NCBI GenBank assembly: GCA_002686705.1
Contig: NYYH01000046.1
Span: 2,581-7,624, forward strand
DNA: 5,044 nucleotides
Source: Bacteroidota bacterium
GTDB taxonomy: Bacteria > Bacteroidota > Bacteroidia > Bacteroidales > F082
Direction: 5' to 3'
The notes beneath the pieces were generated by a model that saw only the letters and a program-made list of their open reading frames with translations, was not told the origin of the DNA and did no database searches. A program made the position numbers and the translations under genes. Position 1 is the first letter of the stretch; the number at the start of each line of letters is the position of its first letter. Below, piece by piece: positions 1-5,044 of this stretch.

Positions 1-182
1 GACTGATAAAGAAGTGACTGCACTTCCCTGTCATCAAATGCTCGATGCTCTAAATCAAGCCAGATACAGTCAAAATCATAAAAAGCTGCATGGGCAATGA
101 AAGATGGAATGTAATGCTGAAGGCAGCATATTTTGGCAGGAAGATTGTTACGCCATTTTTTGAGGGTTTTGCAAGAACGCAT
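1..182 (-). CDS. HpcH/HpaI-family aldolase, N-terminal fragment (3' end beyond window)
   Basis: Reading the minus strand from the ATG at 182-180 gives 60 codons that stay open to the window edge. Around residues 38-46 the fragment reads D-C-I-W-L-D-L-E-H, the first-strand motif of the HpcH/HpaI aldolase and 2-dehydro-3-deoxyglucarate aldolase family; D43, E45 and H46 align with the conserved acidic pair and catalytic His of HpaI-type enzymes. Known members are cytosolic class II, divalent-metal aldolases that split 4-hydroxy-2-oxo acids into pyruvate and an aldehyde. The start is well fixed: an in-frame TAG lies four codons upstream, and AGGA lies 7 nt before the ATG. The basic N-terminus (M-R-S-C-K-T-L-K-K-W) resembles family members and is not a signal peptide. 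The gene is divergent from the GntR regulator and carries a copy of its presumed operator in its leader. The metal-binding half is outside the window, so substrate and intactness cannot be judged. Confidence 0.85.
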   Translation of the reverse strand, partial: MRSCKTLKKWRNNLPAKICCLQHYIPSFIAHAAFYDFDCIWLDLEHRAFDDREVQSLLYQ

Positions 183-189
183 TGAGAAA

Positions 190-193
190 TCCT
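190..193 (-). promoter_or_regulatory. Shine-Dalgarno sequence of the aldolase gene
   Basis: The minus strand reads AGGA followed by 7 nt and then the ATG at 182-180. It is the only well-placed ribosome binding site in the window and supports the chosen aldolase start. Confidence 0.6.
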
Positions 194-198
194 ATTAA

Positions 199-209
199 TG
201 GTATGACCA
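199..209. promoter_or_regulatory. FadR-type GntR operator, aldolase-proximal copy
   Basis: TGGTATGACCA is a perfect palindrome with 4-bp arms (TGGT/ACCA) around a 3-bp centre, and it matches the T-N-G-T-N3-A-C-N-A pattern of FadR-subfamily GntR operators. An identical 11-mer lies at 293-303. This copy sits in the presumed aldolase 5' leader, a few bases upstream of its ribosome binding site, where bound repressor would block transcription. The likely ligand is the GntR protein encoded at 362-1060. The match and duplication are seen directly; binding is inferred. Confidence 0.8.
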
Positions 210-236
210 GATAAAGGGTTTGCTAATTAAGACTTC

Positions 237-265
237 TTGAACGATATCAGAAGATAGGGTAAAAT
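237..265 (+). promoter_or_regulatory. Sigma70-like promoter for the GntR-led operon
   Basis: A -35-like TTGAAC (237-242) is followed by a 17-bp spacer and a -10-like TAAAAT (260-265, 5 of 6 matches to TATAAT). Transcription would begin near 272, leaving a leader of about 90 nt that contains the operator at 291-305 from roughly +20. The elements are imperfect and the region is AT-rich, so chance matches are possible. Confidence 0.5.
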
Positions 266-268
266 CAA
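241..268 (-). promoter_or_regulatory. Possible divergent promoter for the aldolase gene
   Basis: On the minus strand TTGATT (268-263) is followed by a 16-bp spacer and TATCGT (246-241), each matching 4 of 6 consensus bases. Transcription would start near 234, putting the operator at 199-209 about 25-35 bp downstream. It overlaps the opposing promoter almost completely, so the two could compete for polymerase. The -10 is weak and this call is tentative. Confidence 0.3.
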
Positions 269-290
269 TAAAAAATTAGAAAATATAAAT

Positions 291-305
291 TTTGGTATGA
301 CCAAA
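291..305. promoter_or_regulatory. FadR-type GntR operator, regulator-proximal copy
   Basis: TTTGGTATGACCAAA is a perfect palindrome with 6-bp arms around ATG, and its core at 293-303 is identical to the 199-209 site. It lies between the predicted operon promoter and the regulator start codon, the expected place for autorepression. The longer symmetry suggests it may be the stronger of the two sites. Centre-to-centre distance to the other copy is 94 bp, close to nine helical turns. Confidence 0.82.
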
Positions 306-361
306 TACAATAATTGGATGTATTCATAAATTATTAATCATTGAAACCGAGAATAAATTTT

Positions 362-1060
362 ATGGAGAAAAATCCAATCGAAGTGATAAGTCAGGGGATC
401 ATTGAGGATATCAAGAATAACACCCTCCCCTCAGGAAAACCGATTCCTCCAGAAAGGAAGCTATCTGAAAGATTTGGGCATTCTAGAACTTCTGTGCGGG
501 TTGCTTTATATCACCTTGAAAAACTTGGTTATCTTGAACTTAAAGCCAATAGAAGACCTACTGTTCTTCAGCCAAATATTAATTCAATTGTTTCATCTAC
601 GATCAAACAGTTAATAAATCTTGAAGATGACTTTGAGACCACTGCACATTTAGAACAATTAAGGCATTTTATTGAAATTGGAGCATTAAGTTCAGTCATT
701 ACAAAATCGGGGAATGTAGAATATATAAAAATACATAATGCGTTATTAAATAATTTTGAATCAATTGGAAATTTCGAAAAATTTATAGAATCTGATATAA
801 TTTTTCATAGGTCAATTGTAGCCATAGTAGGTAATCCAATTCTTATCTCTTTACATAAAGAATTATTGGTTTCAACCTTTACAAATAGGAAAAAATATGA
901 TAACCAAAACAAAAGAGATACAATGGTATATAATGAACACCGGGAAATATACCAATCAATCTTAGATGGGAATCTTGAGCATTCGACAAAAGTTTTGGAT
1001 AAACATTTGACTAGATCATTTTTGGATTTACTTTCAACACAATTAAAAAACTCTAATTGA
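362..1060 (+). CDS. GntR-family transcriptional regulator, FadR subfamily (FCD domain)
   Basis: This 232-aa DNA-binding regulator has an N-terminal winged helix (about residues 5-70) with the GntR signature P-P-E-R-K-L-S-E-R-F-G at 29-39, then S-R-T-S-V-R and an L-E-K-L-G-Y turn. The C-terminal all-helical FCD ligand domain (about 95-225) keeps the four family metal-site positions: D145 and H149 (S-D-I-I-F-H), H193 (N-E-H-R) and H215 (D-K-H-L). Such proteins are usually dimeric repressors released by organic acids or related metabolites. The ATG at 362 is preferred; a TTG at 341 would add seven residues but has no ribosome binding site, and an in-frame stop lies just upstream of it. It is the first gene of the run and diverges from the aldolase. 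Two matching operators in the intergenic region point to control of both directions. GC content is about 50% at the start of the gene and falls below 20% near 721-780. Confidence 0.93.
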   Translation: MEKNPIEVISQGIIEDIKNNTLPSGKPIPPERKLSERFGHSRTSVRVALYHLEKLGYLELKANRRPTVLQPNINSIVSSTIKQLINLEDDFETTAHLEQLRHFIEIGALSSVITKSGNVEYIKIHNALLNNFESIGNFEKFIESDIIFHRSIVAIVGNPILISLHKELLVSTFTNRKKYDNQNKRDTMVYNEHREIYQSILDGNLEHSTKVLDKHLTRSFLDLLSTQLKNSN

Positions 1061-1070
1061 GATAAAAAAT

Positions 1071-2168
1071 ATGAAGAGGAGTATACCTGGTTTGACTAAA
1101 AAGGGTTGTAAAGCCAGACAATTCATATTAAAAAAAATTCTTGAAGAAGAAAATTTAGATTCTGTATTTATCTCAGATCAAAAACTTGTACATTATTTTA
1201 CTGGGTTTTGGGGAAGGAATATTTTTTCTCCAAGTTTTTGGATGGATGTTTCAGGAAAATCTATATTATCAATTCCCTTCGACTCGGAACAAGAATACTT
1301 TGCAGATGAAATAATTGTTTATCCCTCTAATAGACTTGGCACTTTAGAAGATTCGCAAATCCAATTATCATCGAGTATGATTTTAAAGAATATCAAAGAA
1401 AAACAAAAAATAGGCTACTATGAAATTATTCCAGGCTGTTATTCTTCAAAATATGCATGGTTTGATGTTAGTCTAAAATTATTAAAAATGAGAAGGAAAA
1501 AGCATGAAGATGAAGTTAAATTATTAAAATTTGCTATTGAAGCATGTGAGGAGGTTTATACGCATGTTCCAAAACTTTTGAAAAAAGGTTATGATGAGCT
1601 TGAATTATGGTCCGAACTCCATAGATTGGGTGCTAATTATATAGGAGAAACTATTGGTGAATTGGGGAATGATTTTCAGTTTGGTGGTTTAGGAAGTAAA
1701 CCTAGGCCAAGAAAATGTTTAGAAGGTGAAGTCTATATTCTAGACTTATCTTTAGTAGTAAGAGGTTATGTAAGTGATATGTGTAGAAGTTTTTTAGCGG
1801 CTGGTAAACCAAATAATCTGCAAATAGAAGCACAAGAAAAAATAATTGAACTTCTTTTGGATTTAGAAGGAAAAATAAAAATTGGGGTAAGTTGCCATGA
1901 ACTTCATCAAAATGCTCAAGACATTCTTCATGAATGGAAAGACTTAAAATTTACTCATCATCTTGGACATGGTATAGGCCTTTCTAATCACGAATCACCA
2001 CGAATAAATGTGGAATGGGATGATTGTTTTGTAGAAGGAGATGTTTTCACCCTTGAACCTGGACTCTATGGAGATGGCCTTCATGCTGGATTGAGAATCG
2101 AAGAGGTTTATCATCTTTCAAATAATAACCTATTATCACTTACAAATCTTCCAAAAGAATCATTTTAA
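1071..2168 (+). CDS. M24 metallopeptidase-family hydrolase (Xaa-Pro peptidase/creatinase-like)
   Basis: This 365-aa protein has the size and two-domain plan of prolidases and creatinase-like enzymes. The N-terminal creatinase-type domain (about 1-135) includes H-Y-F-T-G-F at 41-46, matching the usual YLTG segment. The C-terminal pita-bread domain (about 145-360) keeps all five dinuclear-metal ligands: D225, D236, H300 (G-H-G-I-G), E329 (L-E-P-G) and E344 (R-I-E-E). The accessory histidines H296 and H307 are also present, so it should be catalytically competent and cytosolic. M24 members cleave Xaa-Pro bonds but also creatine-like or N-acetyl-diaminobutyrate-type amides, so the substrate is open; the context favours a small catabolic substrate. 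It starts 10 bp after the regulator and ends 1 bp before the next gene. The ATG has no clear ribosome binding site; AGGAG inside the gene (1077-1081) precedes an in-frame TTG at 1092, a possible alternative start. The ATG is kept because residues 5-16 look like family N-termini. Confidence 0.93.
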   Translation: MKRSIPGLTKKGCKARQFILKKILEEENLDSVFISDQKLVHYFTGFWGRNIFSPSFWMDVSGKSILSIPFDSEQEYFADEIIVYPSNRLGTLEDSQIQLSSSMILKNIKEKQKIGYYEIIPGCYSSKYAWFDVSLKLLKMRRKKHEDEVKLLKFAIEACEEVYTHVPKLLKKGYDELELWSELHRLGANYIGETIGELGNDFQFGGLGSKPRPRKCLEGEVYILDLSLVVRGYVSDMCRSFLAAGKPNNLQIEAQEKIIELLLDLEGKIKIGVSCHELHQNAQDILHEWKDLKFTHHLGHGIGLSNHESPRINVEWDDCFVEGDVFTLEPGLYGDGLHAGLRIEEVYHLSNNNLLSLTNLPKESF

Positions 2169-2169
2169 T

Positions 2170-2970
2170 ATGGAAAAAGAATTTATAGATTTCTCATCAT
2201 CATTTATGATTTTCAGACTTGATACTGAATATGTAAATCCAAAAAGTGTCAGCCATGCCCCTCCCTTTTCAGTCAACAATGCTAGAATTAACCATGAGTG
2301 TATTGCGACTCTAAAAGACAAAAGAACGAGTAAAAAAGAAATACATTATTTAGGTGCAAGTTGTAAAACGGAAAGGGTTGGAGTAGACAGCGATATTTGG
2401 ACTGAACCTAACGCTGATTTTGTACCGGTATTTTCTAAAAATCATTACTTGAATATTAAAACTTTTGAACATGCACAGATAGAAATCCCTCTTTATCCTC
2501 CTAAATTGGGTACACAAAGTTCTAGACAATGGGGTTCAATTGATGAAAATTTTAGTAGTGTCAAACAGATCGTAAATAAAATTCCAGGTAAGGTAATTAA
2601 TAAAATTGACGCAATTATAGATTCAACTTTTGAAGGAAATAAACTCAACGCTATCACGACTATTGAAAATGAGAATTACATTTATTCATTAGAATATCCT
2701 ATAAAAACTATGAATGTTAATGAAAAAGATAAAATATTTCAAACTGATACTGGTCCTGTTCTTTTCCCTAATCTAAACAAAAAATTTGATGATATATTTA
2801 GAGATATTGAGATGGCTTATATTGCATTTAATCGATTTGATTATGCTGAAATGATAGTAAGAAAAGAAAAAGAATTAAATTCTAAAATAAAAGTATTTCA
2901 TTATCATGAAAAATACAATCTAGAAGTAATCAATACAATTATTACTCCAATTCAAAAAAATGTTAAATAA
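2170..2970 (+). CDS. Protein of unknown function between M24 hydrolase and PhyH oxygenase
   Basis: I do not recognise this 266-aa family. The ORF starts 1 bp after the M24 stop and overlaps the PhyH start by 11 bp, so translation of all three is probably coupled and the protein is likely to work with them. No signal peptide or membrane segment is visible, so it is probably soluble and cytosolic. The part most likely to be conserved is residues 60-90: L-G-A-S-C-K-T-E-R-V-G-V (61-72), then D-I-W-T-E-P-N-A-D-F-V-P-V (75-87). This segment is rich in potential catalytic or binding residues (C65, K66, E68, R69, E79, N81, D83). Two P-rich turns follow (108-111 and 196-200). The alternating polar/hydrophobic pattern up to about 180 suggests mostly beta structure, and the C-terminal 60 residues look helical. 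It could be an enzyme of a new fold or a partner of the oxygenase. Coding potential is supported by length, tight packing and protein-like composition. Confidence 0.8.
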   Translation: MEKEFIDFSSSFMIFRLDTEYVNPKSVSHAPPFSVNNARINHECIATLKDKRTSKKEIHYLGASCKTERVGVDSDIWTEPNADFVPVFSKNHYLNIKTFEHAQIEIPLYPPKLGTQSSRQWGSIDENFSSVKQIVNKIPGKVINKIDAIIDSTFEGNKLNAITTIENENYIYSLEYPIKTMNVNEKDKIFQTDTGPVLFPNLNKKFDDIFRDIEMAYIAFNRFDYAEMIVRKEKELNSKIKVFHYHEKYNLEVINTIITPIQKNVK

Positions 2971-3718
2971 TGAAGAAAGAAAAAATTCTACATTTAAAGA
3001 TAATGGTTTTTTTGTTTCATCTAAATATTTAAACAAAAAACACACTAATAAAATCATCAGTAATGTTGATCGTTTTATATCCGATATTGTTCCAAAAATG
3101 CCCAATACTAAGGTATATTATGATGAAATAAAAAATAAAGATAGTCTGAAACAAATCCAGATGATGTTTGCTTATGATAAGTATTTTTATGATTTGATTT
3201 ATGATAGTAGTATTTTTCAAATCGCAGAAAAATTACTTGAAGAAAAACCGACCCCAATTAATCTTCAATACTTTAATAAGGCTCCATTATGGAGCAAACC
3301 GACTCCGCCTCATCAAGATGGATATTATTTTAAAATAAATCCTATAAAAGCAATTACATTATGGTTGGCACTTGATGATGTTGATGAAACTAATGGATGT
3401 ATAAGTTATTATCCAAAATCTCATCTTCATGGACTTCGGAATCATGTAAGATCAGGAGTTTTAGGTTTTTCTCAGTGCCTTCCAAATGATGACAATCTAC
3501 TTAATGAATGTAATGAAATTCGCATGACATGTTCTGCAGGAAGCCTATTGGCTCATGATGCTCTGCTGATACACAGTGCAGATAAAAATCTATCCCATCG
3601 ACCAAGACGATCTTTAGGTTTTATTTATTATGGATCATCAGTTGAAATCAATAAAAATAAAGCATCAGAATATCAAAAATCATTGGATGATGATCTTATG
3701 AAGAAAGGCTTAGTCTGA
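2960..3718 (+). CDS. Phytanoyl-CoA dioxygenase (PhyH)-family Fe(II)/2-oxoglutarate oxygenase
   Basis: This 252-aa protein is a typical-length PhyH-family enzyme with a double-stranded beta-helix core. The iron facial triad is visible as H118 and D120 (P-P-H-Q-D-G-Y-Y-F) plus H205 (L-L-I-H-S-A-D-K-N). R216 or R217 in S-H-R-P-R-R-S is the expected 2-oxoglutarate carboxylate anchor. Other family marks are T-L-W-L-A-L-D-D-V-D-E-T-N-G-C (133-147) and Y-P-K-S-H-L-H-G-L (151-159). It should use O2 and 2-oxoglutarate to hydroxylate a small molecule, giving succinate and CO2. PhyH members act on very different substrates (acyl-CoA, ectoine, antibiotic intermediates), so the substrate is unknown. The first codon lies inside the 3' end of the preceding gene, after a run of seven A and with no ribosome binding site, suggesting coupled translation. 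Its N-terminus (F-K-D-N-G-F-F-V-S) is the usual family start, so it is not a fragment. Confidence 0.93.
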   Translation: MLNNEERKNSTFKDNGFFVSSKYLNKKHTNKIISNVDRFISDIVPKMPNTKVYYDEIKNKDSLKQIQMMFAYDKYFYDLIYDSSIFQIAEKLLEEKPTPINLQYFNKAPLWSKPTPPHQDGYYFKINPIKAITLWLALDDVDETNGCISYYPKSHLHGLRNHVRSGVLGFSQCLPNDDNLLNECNEIRMTCSAGSLLAHDALLIHSADKNLSHRPRRSLGFIYYGSSVEINKNKASEYQKSLDDDLMKKGLV

Positions 3719-3793
3719 GCGTGATTTATTTTTTTTACAAATCCTGATTATTTATTTACAGAATTATTTAAGAATTTTAACAAAAAATTAAGG
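3719..3793. other. AT-rich spacer between the PhyH gene and the M81 gene
   Basis: This 75-bp stretch is strongly AT-rich, with T-runs near 3729-3736 and A-runs near 3782-3787. I see no convincing terminator, no copy of the TGGTATGACCA operator and no good -35/-10 pair (TTTACA at 3755-3760 with TAACAA at 3778-3783 is poor). Read-through from the upstream operon is therefore possible. The M81 frame stays open through the spacer back to a TGA at 3722, but no ATG, GTG or TTG occurs there in frame. Confidence 0.5.
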
Positions 3794-5044
3794 ATGGAAG
3801 TTTGTCTTGAGAAACAAAAAATTGCTGTAGGGGGTATTGAACATGAAACAGCAGGTTTTCTACCCGGAGAAACTCCTTTAGAAGATTTTTTAAATTCAAG
3901 GGTTGTTGCAAAGGATCTATTACAACGTTCTGGGACTTCAAATACCGTCGTTGATGGCTACATTTCAGGTATTAAACAAAACGGATGGGAGTTAGCGCCA
4001 CTTGTCTGGTACAAAGCTCAATCAGGTGCACCAGCTTCAACTGAGACCTTTGAAATTCTTTTGAAGGAACTTTTAGAAAACCTCAAATCTCAACTCCCTT
4101 TAGATGGAGTTTTATTGAGCCTGCATGGTGCTTTTGCTGCAAAAGCGATTGATGATGCGGATGGTCGTGTCCTCAAAGAAGTAAGAAAAATTGTTGGGAT
4201 CTCTTGTCCCATTTTGGCGGTTCATGATCTCCACTGTAATATCACTGAAGAATCTGTTGAGGCAGCCGATATCATCATTGTGATGAGAACCTATCCTCAT
4301 GTCGACATGCATGAAAGGGCTTTGGAGGCTGTAGACTTAATGACCAAAATGATTGACGGTTCCATCAAGCCCTCGATGGCCTTTAGGTCCCTGCCCATTT
4401 TGTGGAGTGCCCCAAAGATGATAGACGCACAAAATCCTATGAGAGCAGCAATTAGAGAGCTCGAATGTTTCAATCAAAAACCAGGAGTGGTTTCCTGTAG
4501 CCTTGGAGTAGGTTTCCAGTGGATTGACAGTCCGGGTGTAGGTGCCTCAATCATTGTTGTTACCAATGACGATCATGAATCAGCGAACAACTACGTCGAT
4601 CAACTTTCTGCATGGGTTTGGGAAAAACGTCAAGACTGGATCAGTCAGCCCTTAAAAGCTAAAGAAGCACTGGATCAGGGTGAAAGGATTGGAAAATATC
4701 CTGTCATTTTTGCTGATCAAGCTGATAACACTGGAGGTGGGGCCCCAGGTGACAGTACTGAAATCTTAAGGATGTTTATTGACCAAAGTCTTGAACAAGC
4801 GGCAATACTATACATGGTAGACCCTGAATCAGCATCAGTAGCTCATGAAATTGGAATAGGAGGGAAACTTAAAAGAACGATTGGTGGAATATCCCATGTT
4901 AAATGTGGCCCACCTGTTTTTGTGGATGCTGAGATCATAGCACTCTCAGATGGTCATTTTGTATATGATGGCCCCATGTGGGAAGGGGTTGAAGAATCAT
5001 TAGGTCCTTCTGCATGGATTCGTCATAAAGGTGTTTCCATCATT
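3794..5044 (+). CDS. M81-family metallohydrolase (MlrC-like), 3' end beyond window
   Basis: A continuous frame of 417 codons runs from the ATG at 3794 to the window edge; family members are usually near 500 aa, so roughly the last fifth is missing. The N-terminus has the family start I-A-V-G-G-I-E-H-E-T (10-19). Zinc ligands of MlrC-type enzymes are recognisable: D145 and H147 in H-D-L-H-C-N, and H169 in Y-P-H-V-D, with the same 22-residue spacing as the MlrC pair. L-H-G-A-F (110-114) and D-N-T-G-G-G-A-P-G-D-S-T (311-322) are further signatures. MlrC degrades linearised microcystin, but most homologues sit in unrelated catabolic loci, so a small amide or peptide substrate is likely and toxin degradation should not be assumed. 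After H-E-T the usual N-T-F is replaced by A-G-F. The only ribosome-binding-like sequence, AAGG, abuts the ATG and is too close. GC (about 40-47% in sampled lines) is well above that of the upstream operon. Confidence 0.92.
   Translation, partial: MEVCLEKQKIAVGGIEHETAGFLPGETPLEDFLNSRVVAKDLLQRSGTSNTVVDGYISGIKQNGWELAPLVWYKAQSGAPASTETFEILLKELLENLKSQLPLDGVLLSLHGAFAAKAIDDADGRVLKEVRKIVGISCPILAVHDLHCNITEESVEAADIIIVMRTYPHVDMHERALEAVDLMTKMIDGSIKPSMAFRSLPILWSAPKMIDAQNPMRAAIRELECFNQKPGVVSCSLGVGFQWIDSPGVGASIIVVTNDDHESANNYVDQLSAWVWEKRQDWISQPLKAKEALDQGERIGKYPVIFADQADNTGGGAPGDSTEILRMFIDQSLEQAAILYMVDPESASVAHEIGIGGKLKRTIGGISHVKCGPPVFVDAEIIALSDGHFVYDGPMWEGVEESLGPSAWIRHKGVSII

Noticed and set aside
114..129. 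Perfect 6-bp inverted repeat (ATGCTG/CAGCAT, 4-nt loop)
   Set aside because: It lies within aldolase coding sequence and is explained by the codons for residues 18-23; no regulatory role is indicated.
341..361. TTG start at 341 for the GntR regulator
   Set aside because: It has no ribosome binding site and adds seven residues not typical of the family; the ATG at 362 starts just before the winged helix.
402..614. 70-aa plus-strand frame inside the regulator gene
   Set aside because: It is a shadow of the GntR gene in another frame with no recognisable motif.
2920..3220. Two short minus-strand frames (2920-3105 and 3029-3220), hydrophobic and membrane-like
   Set aside because: They are antisense to the unknown and PhyH genes; the hydrophobic look comes from AT-rich reverse-strand codons.
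3708..3736. Short hairpin GCTTA-GTC-TGAGC overlapping the PhyH stop, followed by a T-rich run
   Set aside because: The stem is only 5 bp with one G-U pair, and the T-run starts 8 nt after it, too far for a standard intrinsic terminator.
4112..4312. 66-aa minus-strand frame
   Set aside because: It is antisense to the well-supported M81 coding sequence, including its zinc-site region, and has no family signature.
3794..5044. Microcystin degradation as the function of the M81 gene
   Set aside because: MlrC homology alone does not imply it; no mlrA, mlrB or mlrD is visible and the neighbours point to another substrate.

Overview
The window looks like part of a catabolic locus from an AT-rich Gram-negative heterotroph, perhaps marine. 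The families present (FCD-type GntR regulator, HpcH/HpaI aldolase, PhyH oxygenase, M24 and M81 metallohydrolases) are common in Verrucomicrobiota/Planctomycetota and Alphaproteobacteria. The sequence alone does not fix the lineage. Only the leftmost gene has a clear Shine-Dalgarno sequence; the other starts are in A-rich contexts.

Layout: the left edge (1-182, minus strand) holds the N-terminal 60 codons of an HpcH/HpaI-type aldolase. A 179-bp divergent control region (183-361) separates it from a plus-strand run: a FadR-type GntR regulator (362-1060), an M24 creatinase/prolidase-like metallohydrolase (1071-2168), an unrecognised 266-aa protein (2170-2970) and a phytanoyl-CoA dioxygenase-family (PhyH) Fe(II)/2-oxoglutarate oxygenase (2960-3718). 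These four are separated by gaps of 10 and 1 bp and an 11-bp overlap, so they probably form one operon. After a 75-bp gap comes an M81/MlrC-type metallohydrolase that starts at 3794 and runs off the right edge.

The most informative non-coding signal is in the control region. The same 11-bp palindrome, TGGTATGACCA, occurs twice, at 199-209 and 293-303, with centres 94 bp apart. It fits the T-N-G-T-N3-A-C-N-A pattern of FadR-subfamily operators. Between the copies lie plausible overlapping divergent promoters, each facing one operator just downstream of its expected start site. This suggests that the 362-1060 regulator represses both the aldolase and its own operon until an effector binds its FCD domain.

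Working model (inference): the locus processes a small organic molecule by oxygenase hydroxylation, by hydrolysis of amide or peptide-like bonds by the M24 and M81 enzymes, and by retro-aldol cleavage. The substrate cannot be named from the sequence. The unrecognised gene, tightly coupled between hydrolase and oxygenase, is the best candidate for something undescribed. GC content sampled by line is about 17-32% across much of the operon core and roughly 40-47% in the aldolase fragment and M81 gene, so the core may have a separate history.
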